64,000 nt of DNA from Blastococcus sp. CT_GayMR19 (GCF_004570385.1 NZ_SPQL01000013.1:52713-116712), one strand, 5' to 3'. Shown: positions 33,408 to 43,680, numbered from the stretch's first letter. Notes: generated by a model not told the origin, from the sequence alone. A program made the numbers and translations.

Positions 33408-34590
33408 GCGGCTCGTCGTCGCCGCGGGGCCGCTGGCCGTCGGGCTGACGACCGCGTTGCACCGGGCGGGCCTGCCGACCTCGCCGGAGCGGGCGGTCGG
33501 GCTGGCCCGCGCCCTCCGGCTCGTCCCGCCGAACGACCGGAGCGCGCTGTACTGGACCTGCCGGGTCGCGCTGGTGACCGACCGGGCCCAGCTGCCGGTC
33601 TTCGACGCCGTCTTCTCGGCGGTGTTCGACGGCCGGCTCGACCCCGCCGACAGCCGTGGCGACCCGACGGCGCACCCGGCGATCGGCAGCGAGCCGCGCG
33701 TCCGGCCGGCCGCACCCGACCATCGACCGCCCGCCGAGTCGTCGCCGCCGGCCGGGAGCGGCGGGTTGTCGGTTCCCGGGGAGGGGGACGGCGGGGACGC
33801 GGAGCGGGAGGTCGTCCTGGCGGCGGCCTCGGCCGAGGAGCGGTTGCGCTCGACGTCCTTCGCCGAGCTGACCGCCGACGAGCTGGCCGACGTCCGCCGG
33901 GTCGTCCGCCGCATCGTGCTGAGCACTCCGGAGCGGACCAGCCGGCGGACCGTGCCGACCCGCCGGTCCGGGGAGCGGCTGGACCTGCGGCGGACGGTCC
34001 GCGCCGCCCACCGCACCGGCGGCGACCCGGCCCGGCTGGTGCGGCGCCGCCGGCGGACCCGGCCGCGGCGGCTGATCCTGCTCTGCGACGTGTCGGGGTC
34101 GATGGAGCCCTACACCCGCGTCTTCCTCACCCTGCTCCAGGCCGCGGTGGCCGGTGCGCGGGCGGAGGCGTTCGTCTTCGCGACGCGCCTGACCCGGCTC
34201 ACGCGGCAGCTCGCGGTCCGCGATCCCGACCAGGCGCTCGCCCGGGCGGCCGCGGCGTCCCCCGACTGGGCGGGCGGCACGCGGCTGGCCGACGGGGTCA
34301 CCCGGTTCGTCGCCGACCACGGCCGGCGCGGCCTCGCACGGGGGGCGGTGGTCGTGGTCCTGTCCGACGGCTGGGCGCAGGACGACCCGGAGGACGTGCG
34401 CGCCGCCATGGCGCGGCTGCGCCGGCTCGCGCACCGCATCGTGTGGGTCAACCCGCGCCGGGCCGCGCCCGGCTACGCGCCACTGGTCGGTGGGATGGCG
34501 GCGGCGCTGCCGTTCTGCGACGCGTTCGTCAGCGGCCACAGCCTGGCGGCCCTGGAGGAGGTGGCCGCCGCCGTGCGGGACCCGGGGTGA
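33400..34590 (+). CDS. coxE: CoxE-type VWA domain protein
   Basis: A 396-residue protein with a C-terminal von Willebrand A domain. The MIDAS motif is LCDVSGSMEPYTR (DxSxS), with the supporting acidic residue in VVVLSDGWAQDDP. The N-terminal half has a helical region and an Arg-rich segment (SRRTVPTRRSGERLDLRRT) typical of CoxE. It partners with the MoxR ATPase CoxD in maturing CO dehydrogenase. GTG at 33400 overlaps the coxD stop. It ends three bases from a convergent gene, so the cox operon stops here; coxG and coxB/C are absent from the window. Confidence 0.9.
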   Translation: MAERLVVAAGPLAVGLTTALHRAGLPTSPERAVGLARALRLVPPNDRSALYWTCRVALVTDRAQLPVFDAVFSAVFDGRLDPADSRGDPTAHPAIGSEPRVRPAAPDHRPPAESSPPAGSGGLSVPGEGDGGDAEREVVLAAASAEERLRSTSFAELTADELADVRRVVRRIVLSTPERTSRRTVPTRRSGERLDLRRTVRAAHRTGGDPARLVRRRRRTRPRRLILLCDVSGSMEPYTRVFLTLLQAAVAGARAEAFVFATRLTRLTRQLAVRDPDQALARAAAASPDWAGGTRLADGVTRFVADHGRRGLARGAVVVVLSDGWAQDDPEDVRAAMARLRRLAHRIVWVNPRRAAPGYAPLVGGMAAALPFCDAFVSGHSLAALEEVAAAVRDPG

Positions 34591-34593
34591 GCC

Positions 34594-35106
34594 TCAGCCC
34601 ATCGTCTTCTGCCCGTCCAGGGACTCCCGCAGGATGTCGGCGTGCCCGGCGTGCTGGGACGTCTCGGCCACGATGTGCAGGAGCACCCGGCGGGCCGAGC
34701 GGTGGGCACCCTTCTGGAACCACGGTGCCTCCGGCAGCGGGTGGCTGAGGTCGAGGTCGACGGTCGCGACCAGGTCGTCGGTGCGGCGCGCGACCTCCGC
34801 GTACCGCTCCAGGACCCCGGCGAGCGTCTCGCCGGGCAGCAGCCGGAACTCCTCCGCCCACTTCGCGAAGCCGGCCTCGTCGGTCGGCGTGGCCATCGCC
34901 CCGGGACCGGTGAGGATGAAGTCCACCCACTTCTCCTCCTGCCCGGCCACGTGCTTGATCAGCCCACCCAGGGTCAGCTCGCTGGCCGTCGTGCGCTGCC
35001 GCGCCTGCTCCTCGGTGAGCCCCTGCACGGTGACCCGGAGGAAGTGCCGCTGCGCGGCCAGGCTCTCGAGCAGATCGGCGCGCTCACCCGATGCCGGTGT
35101 GGTCAT
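34594..35106 (-). CDS. DinB/DUF664 (mini-circle protein) family
   Basis: A 170-residue four-helix-bundle protein of the DinB-like superfamily. The usual metal-binding His positions are seen in GGLIKHVAGQEEKWV and RVLLHIVAETSQHAGHADILRE. Members include mycothiol- or bacillithiol-dependent transferases, so a thiol-dependent detoxification role is possible but unproven. ATG at 35106 (MTTPASGE) is preferred to the start at 35217, whose extra residues are shadow-like. Convergent with coxE, three-base gap. Confidence 0.82.
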   Translation of the reverse strand: MTTPASGERADLLESLAAQRHFLRVTVQGLTEEQARQRTTASELTLGGLIKHVAGQEEKWVDFILTGPGAMATPTDEAGFAKWAEEFRLLPGETLAGVLERYAEVARRTDDLVATVDLDLSHPLPEAPWFQKGAHRSARRVLLHIVAETSQHAGHADILRESLDGQKTMG

Positions 35107-35266
35107 TGACTGCCTCCTCGGATTCACCGTGGGCGTACGGACGGAGGCTAGGGGGAGGGTGCGACGGACGGGGCGGGACGCAACCCGCCGCTCACTCCGG
35201 CGCCCCGATTCCGTCATACCTGCGACCTAGGTTCGGTCCCGAAGACGCCATCGCCAGGAGGTCGCC

Positions 35267-35452
35267 ATGAGCCCGACCATCACGTCCGTCGACGAGATCG
35301 ACCTCGACATCTCCGTCGCCTACATCGCACTGGGCGTGGCCCGGGGCTCGTTCACCCGCTGCCCGTCGGCCGAGAACGAGCGGCGCGTCGCCGACGCCGT
35401 GGCCGACGTCGACCGGTTGCTGGACGCGCGGCTCGCCGCCGTGCTGCGCTGA
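35267..35452 (+). CDS. Small hypothetical protein (61 aa)
   Basis: A 61-residue protein, MSPTITSVDEIDLDISVAYI then ALGVARGSFTRCPSAENERR and a helical end VADAVADVDRLLDARLAAVLR. AGGAGG precedes the ATG at 35267, a strong ribosome site. I do not recognise it. It lies 128 bp upstream of the putative toxin gene on the same strand, so a functional link (for example immunity or chaperone) is conceivable but nothing in its sequence shows it; small soluble proteins of this kind are common in actinobacteria. Confidence 0.6.
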   Translation: MSPTITSVDEIDLDISVAYIALGVARGSFTRCPSAENERRVADAVADVDRLLDARLAAVLR

Positions 35453-35580
35453 CCGGGCGCCGTCCCTGGCGCGACGTGCTTCCACGGCTCGAACGGCTGT
35501 CCCTTTCGGGCAGCGAACGGTTCCTGTTGCGCCACCCGCTGATGCCTCGGCGGGGCATCCGCCGGATCTAGATTGGGCTG

Positions 35581-37155
35581 ATGAAGGGCTGTTGGCCCGT
35601 CCCGGAGCATGCGCGCGGCGGAGTGCCAGTGGCCCTGGGACGGGAGCGTCCACGTCATGGCCGAGCGGGCGGCGCCGGGCCGCACACACTGCAACTGCTC
35701 CAGCAGTCGGCAGGCAACGTGGCAGTGGCGCGCCTGTTGAGCGGTAGGACTGACGGCGACGCTCCGGTCGCGGCGATGGTCGTCCAGCGGAACGGCGGAG
35801 GCACGAGCAAGGCGGCAGCCGCGCCGCCGGTGCTGCGGTCGGACGTGGCGAATGCCATCGCGATGTTCGCGCACGCCCGCGCGCTGGCCACCCGCGATCC
35901 ACCGGATCTCGCGACGGCGCAAGTGCTCGTCTCCGGCATCCGCGAGTGGTTGGGGGAGGTCGCCAACCCCGCACGGGTCGCCGAGGCGTACGGCGATCGC
36001 GGCCTCGCCCACCAGTCCGCGCAGATGCTCGTCGGGTTCTCCGTCGAGGCTGCTCGAAGCATGGAGGCACGCATCCAGATCGCGGCCGACTACGGATCGA
36101 AGCCGATGTCCCAGGGCACGTGGGGCTACTACTCCACGATGCTCTCGGCGGGGCGCGAGTACCTCGAGGTGCTCACCGGCGAGCGGCCGTACGCAGCTTC
36201 CGAGGGTGCGGGTATCGAGGAGGTCGGCAAGGACATCCTCGAGTTCTATGTCTCCTTGGTCCCCATCGTCGGCACGCTCGTTGCGGCCGGCGAGGCCATC
36301 CTCGGGCGCGACCTGTCCGGGCGGCCGCTGGGCGTCGGCCAGCGCGCGATACTCGGCGGAGCGGCCGTGGTCGGGGCGCTGGGTCCGCTCCTGCGTGCGG
36401 GACGAGCGGTCCCAGCGGCTGCCCGGCTCGCGTTGGTGAGCGCTCACAGCGCGTTCGGCCAGATCTCCATCCTGGAGGCCGGGCGGCTGCTGATGGGCAC
36501 CCGGGCAATCACGCCGCGGCAGGCCGCGCGGCTGCGGCGCCTCGCGTGGGCGGTCAAGGCGGGGCGTCCCCTCTCCGTCGCTCAGATCCGCGAGGCGAAC
36601 TTCATCATCAGCCGAATGCGGGAAGGCGCCCTCGTCGGCGAGACGCTCCGTGCTGCGAAGCAGACCGGCTCGACGGCGCGGATCGTCGACCTGTCCGGAC
36701 ACATGACTGCAGAGGAACAGCGTGCTGCCGCAGCGCTGTCCGATCACTTCGGCGAGCGCGTGATCAAGATCGCCGAGCAGGAATCCGTCGTGGGCGTGAA
36801 TCTGCCCGGCGCCAGGACCGGCGACTTCGTGGTGGGCCGACAGCTGGTCGAGTTCCGGACCGTCCGCTCCCCGAGAATGGCCAACGCCCTGTCGGCGATC
36901 GCCAAGAAGCACCAGCAGGCCGGCGTGGTGGCGGTCGACCTCACGTCCTCGTCGTTGACGGCCGAGGCACTTCGCGAGTCGGCGCCTCGGTTGTGGGGCA
37001 GACCGGAGTTCCTCGATGTGTCGCGTCTTCTCATCATGCGAGGGGGTGCGGTCGTCCACGACCTCCGCCGGCCTGCCTCGATGCTCGTCACGGCGGAGGC
37101 CGCGGCGACGACCATGTCCGCCCCGGCCGGCCGGGTCGGGGCCGGGCGGCAGTAG
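35581..37155 (+). CDS. Putative contractile-injection-type effector/polymorphic toxin
   Basis: A 524-residue protein of three parts. Residues 37-52 (LQLLQQSAGNVAVARL) plus VQR at 68-70 match the N-terminal motif recurrent in cargo proteins of extracellular contractile injection systems and DUF4157-type toxins. Residues about 85-215 are helical. Residues 220-300 hold hydrophobic stretches (FYVSLVPIVGTLVAAGEAILGRDL; RAILGGAAVVGALGPLL) resembling pretoxin regions. Residues about 370-500 resemble PD-(D/E)XK-type nuclease tips: D415, E424 in QLVEFRTV, K442/K443, with Arg where Lys is usual. No signal peptide. No structural injection genes or clear immunity gene are nearby. Codon use is visibly less GC-biased than neighbours, suggesting transfer. 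The toxin call is inference. Confidence 0.6.
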   Translation: MKGCWPVPEHARGGVPVALGRERPRHGRAGGAGPHTLQLLQQSAGNVAVARLLSGRTDGDAPVAAMVVQRNGGGTSKAAAAPPVLRSDVANAIAMFAHARALATRDPPDLATAQVLVSGIREWLGEVANPARVAEAYGDRGLAHQSAQMLVGFSVEAARSMEARIQIAADYGSKPMSQGTWGYYSTMLSAGREYLEVLTGERPYAASEGAGIEEVGKDILEFYVSLVPIVGTLVAAGEAILGRDLSGRPLGVGQRAILGGAAVVGALGPLLRAGRAVPAAARLALVSAHSAFGQISILEAGRLLMGTRAITPRQAARLRRLAWAVKAGRPLSVAQIREANFIISRMREGALVGETLRAAKQTGSTARIVDLSGHMTAEEQRAAAALSDHFGERVIKIAEQESVVGVNLPGARTGDFVVGRQLVEFRTVRSPRMANALSAIAKKHQQAGVVAVDLTSSSLTAEALRESAPRLWGRPEFLDVSRLLIMRGGAVVHDLRRPASMLVTAEAAATTMSAPAGRVGAGRQ

Positions 37156-37269
37156 ACGCTCGATCCGCCGCCGCGGCCGGACCGCCGGCGCGCATCCTCG
37201 GGGCTCGGCCGTGGGTCGACAGCCGATCGCTGCGCTGCGGTGACCGTGCGCCATCCCTGGCGTGGCGGC

Positions 37270-38076
37270 ATGGTCGGGCAGAGGCAGCGGGTCGCGATCG
37301 TCACCGGATCGGAGTCGGGCATCGGGAGGGCGACCGCCGTCGCGCTCGCACGGCAGGGCTTCGACGTGGGCATCACCTGGTACCGCGAGGAGTCCGCGGC
37401 CGAGGAGACCGCCGCGGAGGTGCGCGGGCTCGGCCGGCGCGCGGAGGTCCGGCACCTCGATCTCACCCGGCTCCCGGGCGCGGCCGACGTCGTCGACGCG
37501 CTGGCCGATGCGCTCGGCGGCGTCGACGTCCTGGTCAACGACGCCGGCACCGGGCACTCGACCCCGCTGCTCGACCTCGACCTGGACACCTGGCGCGAGG
37601 TGATGGCCACCGATCTCGACGGCGCGTTCCTCTGCCTGCAGCGCGCCGCCCGCCGCATGATCACCGCCGGGCGGGGTGGCCGGATCGTCAACATCACCAG
37701 CGTCCACGAGCATCAGCCCCGGGTCGGCGCGGCGGCGTACTGCGCGGCGAAAGGGGGCCTCGACCTGCTCACCAAGGTGGCGGCCCTGGAGCTCGCCGAG
37801 CACGGCATCACCGTCAACGCGGTCGCGCCCGGCGAGATCGCCACCCCCATGACCGGGCAGGAGGACGAGGACCCGACCGCCCCCGGGCACGAGCGACAGG
37901 GCGTGCCGCTGCGCCGCCCAGGGGACGCCCGCGAGGTCGCCGCGGTCGTCGCGTTCCTCGCCTCCCCGGCCGCCGCCTACGTCACCGGTGCGTCGTGGGC
38001 TGTCGACGGCGGCATGCTGCAGATGGGTCCGATGGCCGGGTCGCACCTGACGACCGACGACTGGCGCCGGCCCTGA
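37270..38076 (+). CDS. Short-chain dehydrogenase/reductase
   Basis: A 268-residue classical SDR. The cofactor motif VAIVTGSESGIGRATA (TGxxxGxG), the NDAG segment VLVNDAGTG, catalytic Ser in IVNITSVHEH and YCAAKGG (Tyr-x3-Lys), and the C-terminal VAFLASPAAAYVTGASWAVDGG are all present. Substrate is unknown; closest in pattern are glucose-1-dehydrogenase-like and 3-oxoacyl reductase-like SDRs. ATG at 37270 gives the usual short lead to the Rossmann strand; GTG at 37240 is an alternative. The stop is seven bases from the convergent monooxygenase gene. Confidence 0.88.
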   Translation: MVGQRQRVAIVTGSESGIGRATAVALARQGFDVGITWYREESAAEETAAEVRGLGRRAEVRHLDLTRLPGAADVVDALADALGGVDVLVNDAGTGHSTPLLDLDLDTWREVMATDLDGAFLCLQRAARRMITAGRGGRIVNITSVHEHQPRVGAAAYCAAKGGLDLLTKVAALELAEHGITVNAVAPGEIATPMTGQEDEDPTAPGHERQGVPLRRPGDAREVAAVVAFLASPAAAYVTGASWAVDGGMLQMGPMAGSHLTTDDWRRP

Positions 38077-38083
38077 GCCGCCC

Positions 38084-39472
38084 TCAGGCCCCGAGCAGCT
38101 CCAGCAGCTGCCCCCGGTCGGGGCCGGGCAGCCGCATCGGCTCGGCGGCACCCGCCCGCTCGATGCGCTCGGTCATACCGGGACGAGCGAGGACCTCCCG
38201 GGGCAGGGCCAGGGACAGCCCGATCTCCAGCAGCCCGCGGAAGAGGACGGGGTCGTGCATCGCGGCGGCGGCGAACCGGCCGAACACGGGGTCGGGAGGC
38301 GGCGGCTCGCGGCCCTCCGCCCGGGCGGCCATGTCGGCGATCCGCGTGCGGTCGGCCGACCGCTGGGCCTCCCAGAACGGCGTCACGACCCGCTCGGTGC
38401 ATTCGTCCCACGCCGCCGCGAACGCCGCGGGGTCGCCCAGGTGGTCATGGACCACCGCACGGAGCGACGCCGCGTGCAGCAGGCCGACCGAGAGTCCCCG
38501 GCCGCCGGAGGGATTGGTGCAGGCCCACGCGTCGCCGACCGCTGCGAAACCGGTCACCACCGGCCGGCCGTCCACGACGAACCGGCGACGGCGGTCGAGC
38601 ACCCCGGCCATGGCGAGGACGCCGGTCAGCGGGCGCCCGTCGAGCCAGTGCGCCTGCATCGGGCAGGCGCGGACGACCCGGTCGAACACCTCGGGGAGGC
38701 GCAGCGCCTTCATCGGGGCGTCGCGGGTGAGGGCGAAGACGGTGAGCGACCAGGTGGAGTTGTCGCCGTCCAGCGCCAGCAGCGAGAAGCTGCCCATCGG
38801 CGAGATCGCCGGCCCGAGAAGTCGCGGCGGAACCGGGCCGGTGAAGTAGCGGCTGTAGTACGCGAAGCCGCGGTCCTCGGACTCCTGCACCGGCGGACGC
38901 GCGCCCAGTCCCGCCAGCCAGGCCGCCGACGGTGTCTTCCGCCCGGTCGCGTCCACGACCAGGTCGGCGGCGAGCTCCTCACCTTCGGAGGTCGCCACCC
39001 CGGCGGCGTGCGGCACGCCCTCGAGCACCTCGGGTCCGGGCAGCAGCCCCGCGATCCGCTCGCCCCGCCGCAGCCGGATCCCGGGCTCCTCGGCCGCCGC
39101 CTCGGCGAGCACGGCCTCGACCACGGGCCGCCGGCCCGTCACCATGCGGAAGCGGTCGTCGCCGGGCTGCGACGTCCGGTCGAGGCCTGGTGGCGGGGTG
39201 GACAGGTAGTCGACCGCCGCGCAGCCCGCCGCCCGGAGCCGGTCGGTCAGCCCGGGCAGCTCGGCGTCGCAGATCTCGCGGAAGCGGGCCTGCAGGATGT
39301 GCGGCTGGTGGAACTGCGCGATCCCGGGGCGCGCCCAGTCCCAGGCGGCGCCGGGCGCCGGGGGCACGGCCGGGTCGGCCTCGAGCACGGTGACCCGGTG
39401 GCCGTCGCGGGCCAGCATCAGGGCCGTCGACAGCCCGATGACGCCGCCGCCGCAGATCAGGACGGATCCCAT
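38084..39472 (-). CDS. FAD-dependent oxidoreductase (flavin monooxygenase-like)
   Basis: A 462-residue flavoprotein. The N-terminal dinucleotide motif is [22 protein letters not shown], followed by an Arg/acidic second strand (VTVLEAD). A GD motif with FAD ribityl contacts is [26 protein letters not shown]. It resembles group A hydroxylases and halogenase-like enzymes, though no halogenase WxWxIP is seen. The C-terminal 100 residues are helical and end [15 protein letters not shown]. It directly follows, by two bases, the LuxR-family regulator on the same strand, so the two are probably co-transcribed. Confidence 0.82.
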   Translation of the reverse strand: MGSVLICGGGVIGLSTALMLARDGHRVTVLEADPAVPPAPGAAWDWARPGIAQFHQPHILQARFREICDAELPGLTDRLRAAGCAAVDYLSTPPPGLDRTSQPGDDRFRMVTGRRPVVEAVLAEAAAEEPGIRLRRGERIAGLLPGPEVLEGVPHAAGVATSEGEELAADLVVDATGRKTPSAAWLAGLGARPPVQESEDRGFAYYSRYFTGPVPPRLLGPAISPMGSFSLLALDGDNSTWSLTVFALTRDAPMKALRLPEVFDRVVRACPMQAHWLDGRPLTGVLAMAGVLDRRRRFVVDGRPVVTGFAAVGDAWACTNPSGGRGLSVGLLHAASLRAVVHDHLGDPAAFAAAWDECTERVVTPFWEAQRSADRTRIADMAARAEGREPPPPDPVFGRFAAAAMHDPVLFRGLLEIGLSLALPREVLARPGMTERIERAGAAEPMRLPGPDRGQLLELLGA

Positions 39473-39474
39473 GC

Positions 39475-42420
39475 CTACTGCTTCACCGGTACGGCGGACG
39501 TGCGTGCGCCGCTGCCCGACCGCAGCATCGACGTGGCGATCTCGGTCCGATTGGCGACGCCGAGTTTGGCGAGGATGTTCCGGACGTGGCTCTCGACGGT
39601 CCGCTCCGAGATGACCAGGCGGTCGGCGATCTGGCGGTTGCTCAGGGCTGACGCGACCAGCGTGGCGATCTCGCGCTCCCGGCCGGACAGTGGATCGGCG
39701 GCCCGCCCGGCCTCACGCGCCCGCCGGAGCAGCGCTTCCGCGGACCGCATCGATCCCGGCATGCCCAGCCGGCGTGCCTCGTCGAGCGCCTGGCGGGCCA
39801 GCGCCTCGGCCCGGGGAAGCTCCGCACCCACGGCTCGGTCCAGCAGCGCCGCGGCCACGCCGAGACGGGCGTGCACGACGGCGGGCCGGGCGCCCATCCG
39901 CGCGGCGACGGTCACCGCCCGGTCGAAGCGGTCCGCGGCATCGTCGGGCCGGCCCAGGACCACGGCGAGGCGCCCCAGGTAGTAGTCCGACGGCGCTGAG
40001 CAGTAGATGCCCGCCCCACCCGAGGCGAAGGGGTGCGCGGCGATGTCCGCCTCGAGCACCCGCGCCGTCTCGGTGTCGCCGAACTCCGCCACGAGCCGGA
40101 CCAGGTTGATGACCACGCCCTGGACCATCGTGCCGAAGTGCGGTGCACCGGCCTCCGGCCGCAGCTCCTCGTACAGATCGGCGGCCTCGTCGCGCCGGCC
40201 CTCGAGCAGTAGGAGGAGGGCGCGCGAGATCCGCACGATGGGCACGGCCGGTGCGTCCGCGAGGGTCGTCCGCGCCTCGTCGTCCCACGGCGGGCGCTCC
40301 CCGGTGACCAGCGCCAGCTGCAGCAGGAAGGCATGGGACATGCCGAGGGCGGACCGGTCCTGCGCCAGCCGGGTGAGGGCCAGGTCGCGAGCGTCGGCGT
40401 TGAGGGCCCGCCCCTCGGCGAACCTGCCCCGCAGACACGCGAGTGACGCCCGCATCCGCAGCTCGTGCCAGCGGACGAGCGGCAGGCCCGTGGCGCGGGC
40501 GAGAGCCCCGACCTGGTCCAGCTCCTGGTCCACGACCGCCGTCGTGCCCAGCAACAGCGCACCCTCGATCCGCCACTGGTGTCCCCAGAGCGCCACGAGC
40601 GGCTGGCCGGTCGACTCGGCGAGGCTCACCGCGATCTGTCCCAGCCGCAGGCGCTCAGCGACGTCGAGCCCGAACGGTGTGGACTTGACGCGCGCCCGGA
40701 CGGCGTCGATGAGCGCCTCGGGATCGCCGGAGCCCTCCGCGAGCGCGAGCGCCTCGGCCGCCGCGCTGCCGCCCCGGTCGAACTGCCCGGCGTCGCACAG
40801 CGCCGACGCCGTCTGCGCCAGCAGCCGCGACCGTAGGGCGGGCTGGGCGCTCCCGTCGACGGCGGCCAGTGCCCGTTCGCAGAGCCGGAGGAGGATCGGC
40901 GGGAACTCGGGGGACGACACGTCGTGCACCACGAGCGCCGCGGCCGCCACCAGGTCCCTGCGCCCGCACGAGTGCGCGGCCGCGGATGCCCGTTCGGCGT
41001 CGTCGAGGCTCTGCGCGAACCGGCCGGCGCGGAACTCCGCGGTGGCGAGGTCAAGCAGCACCTCGGCGAGCTCGTCGTCGCCGGCGCCGGCCCGGACCAG
41101 GCCGTCCCGGGCCATGGTGAGGAAGCGCGCGGCCTCGTCGAACGCGAGTGACCGGGTCGCCGCCGCTGCCGCGCGCCGCGCCCAGCCGGCGGCCCGGCGG
41201 AGCGTCGCCGGCTCGACCGCCGCGCGCAGCCAGTGCCCGGCGACGACGCCCGCGGCCGAGGAGTCGGTCGCCGCCGCCTCCTCCAGTGCCTCGGCCGCGC
41301 GACGGTGAAGCATCTCGCGGGCGCTGGCGTCGAGGTCGGCGTAGATCGCGTCCCGGACCACCGCGTGGACGAACCGGCGGCGGCCGGCGGCGTCGGCGTC
41401 GGCTGCGAGCACCCCGGCCCGGATCGCCGCGTCGAGGGCCTCGGTGACGTCGTCGGGAGGGCGTTGGGAGACCGCGGCGAGCACCGTGGTGTCGAGTTCC
41501 TCGCCCAGCACCGCCGCCGTCGCCACCAGGTCCAGCACGTCGCGGGGCAGTTCGGCGACCGTCCTGCGCACGACCTGGCGGAGCTCGTCGTCCGCGGCTC
41601 CCGAGGCCAGTTGCCCCCGCCCGTCGGCCAGCAACCGGGCCACCGCCCGCAGATAGAGCGGATTGCCGCCGCTCCGGCTGTGGGCCTGCTGGGTCGTCGC
41701 CTCGGCCACGGGATGGGGGAGCACCTGGCGGAGGTACGTGCGGACGTCCGGTTCGGTGAGCGGCCGGAGGACGACCGCGTGCGCCGCCGGTACGCGCAGC
41801 AGGCCCGTCACCGTCTCCGTGGCGGCCGGCGTCGAGGACGGGTCACGATAGGTGGCGACCACCAGCAGCCGGGACCGCTGGACGTCCGCGGCGACGTGGC
41901 GCAGCAGCCGCAGCGTCGTCTCGTCGGCCCAGTGCAGGTCCTCGAGCACCACCACGAGTCCCGCGGGCTCGGCCGCCTGCAGGAGGGCCTCGGTGGCGGC
42001 CGCGACGAAGCGGAACCGGGCGGCCTCGGCGTCGGCCGTCCGGCCCGGGCGGAGGTCGACCTCGGCCAGCGCAGTGGTGACTGCAGCCGCGACTTCGGGG
42101 AGGGCCCCGAGCACGCGCCGCCATGGCCACAGCGGTGGTGCCCCCGGATCGTCCACTGCCCGGCCCCAGAGAACGCGGAGGCCGTCGCGGCCACCGCGCG
42201 GCGCGGCCTCCTCGACCAGCCGTGTCTTCCCGATCCCCGCCGGGCCGCTCAGGAGGAGCAGGGCGCCTGTGCCCGCCCGCGCGTCCGCCATCGCCTCCCG
42301 GACCTCGGCCAGTTCACGCTCGCGGCCGACGAAGGGGCTCCGATGCGCGGGCGCCGCCACCGGCACAGTGTCGCGCCCGTCCGCCCGTTCGCAGTACCGG
42401 ATTTGCGTGGGCCCTCGCAT
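39475..42420 (-). CDS. LuxR family regulator with AAA ATPase domain (LAL-like)
   Basis: About 981 residues. An N-terminal ATPase ([15 protein letters not shown], Walker [17 protein letters not shown], Walker [14 protein letters not shown]) is followed by a long helical TPR-like middle part, and a C-terminal LuxR helix-turn-helix ([52 protein letters not shown]). Such STAND-type regulators integrate a metabolite or protein signal and activate nearby genes. The start is uncertain: ATG at 42420 is used, with GTG at 42366 also plausible. The flavin enzyme just downstream and the divergent ABM-like/YceI pair are likely targets. Confidence 0.85.
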   Translation of the reverse strand: MRGPTQIRYCERADGRDTVPVAAPAHRSPFVGRERELAEVREAMADARAGTGALLLLSGPAGIGKTRLVEEAAPRGGRDGLRVLWGRAVDDPGAPPLWPWRRVLGALPEVAAAVTTALAEVDLRPGRTADAEAARFRFVAAATEALLQAAEPAGLVVVLEDLHWADETTLRLLRHVAADVQRSRLLVVATYRDPSSTPAATETVTGLLRVPAAHAVVLRPLTEPDVRTYLRQVLPHPVAEATTQQAHSRSGGNPLYLRAVARLLADGRGQLASGAADDELRQVVRRTVAELPRDVLDLVATAAVLGEELDTTVLAAVSQRPPDDVTEALDAAIRAGVLAADADAAGRRRFVHAVVRDAIYADLDASAREMLHRRAAEALEEAAATDSSAAGVVAGHWLRAAVEPATLRRAAGWARRAAAAATRSLAFDEAARFLTMARDGLVRAGAGDDELAEVLLDLATAEFRAGRFAQSLDDAERASAAAHSCGRRDLVAAAALVVHDVSSPEFPPILLRLCERALAAVDGSAQPALRSRLLAQTASALCDAGQFDRGGSAAAEALALAEGSGDPEALIDAVRARVKSTPFGLDVAERLRLGQIAVSLAESTGQPLVALWGHQWRIEGALLLGTTAVVDQELDQVGALARATGLPLVRWHELRMRASLACLRGRFAEGRALNADARDLALTRLAQDRSALGMSHAFLLQLALVTGERPPWDDEARTTLADAPAVPIVRISRALLLLLEGRRDEAADLYEELRPEAGAPHFGTMVQGVVINLVRLVAEFGDTETARVLEADIAAHPFASGGAGIYCSAPSDYYLGRLAVVLGRPDDAADRFDRAVTVAARMGARPAVVHARLGVAAALLDRAVGAELPRAEALARQALDEARRLGMPGSMRSAEALLRRAREAGRAADPLSGREREIATLVASALSNRQIADRLVISERTVESHVRNILAKLGVANRTEIATSMLRSGSGARTSAVPVKQ

Positions 42421-42535
42421 TGCGTGGTGCGGGTGCGTGCTCCCACTGATGTGCGCGGGGGCGGTCCGCCGGAAGGTCGGCACCGCGATGACCGGTCCAT
42501 CCGAGCGGCCGGTTCACGAGACCGAGGAGCGCCCC

Positions 42536-43147
42536 ATGCACGCCACCATCCACCTGTTCCGGCGGTCGGTCGCCGAGGAGTCGCCGGAGTGGGCCGCCGC
42601 CCTGGCGAGGGACCTGCACGGCGGAGCGGCCACCGGCATCTGCACGCTGGCCGAGTTCAGCGGGTTGACCGGCGCGGTGCTGGCCTTCTGGCCGACCGCG
42701 GACGCCGCGGCGGGCGCGGTCGACCGGCGCACCGGCGGCTCGACCGTCTGGCTCGACGCCGGGATCTACGAGGTCTCCGCGACGCACGTCGGCGTCGCGG
42801 CCGGCCGGACCCCCCGGTTCGCGCAGCGCACGTGCCTCGACGGGCCGCGCAGCCAGGCCCAGGCCGAGGCCATGCAACGGGCCGGCCGGGAACGCCTGTG
42901 GCCCGCGGTCCGGGACGTGGCCGGGATCGTCACCGTCCACGAGCTCCGCGACACCGACAACGGCGTGGTGGTCGTCGCTCTCTCGACCGACCTGGAGACG
43001 CACGAGGAGGTGCAGCGCGCGATCTTCGCAACGGAACTCCTGCCGGGCGAGGACCCGGCGCTGCTCGCCGAGCCGGACCGGGTCCATCTCGACCGGGTGC
43101 TGTTCGCGGACCTGCCCGTGCTGACGACCGTGGGGGAGCGGTCATGA
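42536..43147 (+). CDS. Hypothetical protein (203 aa), possible dimeric alpha-beta barrel
   Basis: A 203-residue soluble protein. Its two halves (MHATIHLFRRSVAEESPEWA...AVLAFWPTADAA and AGIVTVHELRDTDNGVVVVALSTDLETHEEVQRAIFATELLPGEDPALL) look like repeated small ferredoxin-like units, similar to antibiotic-biosynthesis-monooxygenase-type barrels, but I cannot name the family. ATG at 42536 has GAGGAGCG upstream; an ATG at 42488 is an alternative. The stop overlaps the YceI start (ATGA). It is divergent from the LuxR-family gene and may be under its control. Confidence 0.65.
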   Translation: MHATIHLFRRSVAEESPEWAAALARDLHGGAATGICTLAEFSGLTGAVLAFWPTADAAAGAVDRRTGGSTVWLDAGIYEVSATHVGVAAGRTPRFAQRTCLDGPRSQAQAEAMQRAGRERLWPAVRDVAGIVTVHELRDTDNGVVVVALSTDLETHEEVQRAIFATELLPGEDPALLAEPDRVHLDRVLFADLPVLTTVGERS

Positions 43148-43674
43148 CCGCCACCACACCGGATGTCCGGCTGGCCGCCGGCCTCTGGGTCGCGATCGTC
43201 GACCGCACCAGCGCGACGTTCACCGTTTCGAACCTGGGGTTCAAGGTCGTGCACGGACGTGTCGCGGTCACCCGGGGAGAGGTCGAGGTCGATCGGTCCG
43301 GCATTCCTGTCGGGATGCGGGCCGAACTGGACCTGGACACCGTCGACACGGGCATCGCCCGCCGGGACCTGGACCTGCGCAAGCGGAGTCTGCTCGACGT
43401 CGACGACCACCCGGTGATGACCTACACGGCGGACTCGATCACGCGGGACTCGTCGGGCTGGCGTGCCGACGGCGTTCTGACTCTGCGGGGCACCTCCTGC
43501 CCGCTGGTTCTCTGCGGCGCCGTCCTGGCCGATTCCACCGGCGACGCCGTCCACGTGTTGGCGACCGCGACGCTGGACCGGACGGCGGTCGGCATCCGCG
43601 CGCCCAGCCTGATGATCGGCCGCACGGTGACCATCACGATCGACGCGTGGCTGGCCGGAACCGTCCCCGGCTGA
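43144..43674 (+). CDS. YceI family lipid-binding-like protein
   Basis: A 176-residue YceI lipocalin-like barrel: WVAIVDRTSATFTVSNLGFKVVHGRVAVTRGEVEVD at the N-terminus, RRDLDLRKRSLLDVDDHPVMTYTADSI in the middle, and DGVLTLRGTSCPLVLCGAVL. Family members bind isoprenoid-type ligands such as polyprenyl chains. No signal peptide is present, so it is cytoplasmic here. It overlaps the upstream gene by four bases and stops six bases from the convergent protease gene. Confidence 0.88.
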   Translation: MTATTPDVRLAAGLWVAIVDRTSATFTVSNLGFKVVHGRVAVTRGEVEVDRSGIPVGMRAELDLDTVDTGIARRDLDLRKRSLLDVDDHPVMTYTADSITRDSSGWRADGVLTLRGTSCPLVLCGAVLADSTGDAVHVLATATLDRTAVGIRAPSLMIGRTVTITIDAWLAGTVPG

Positions 43675-43680
43675 TCCCGT

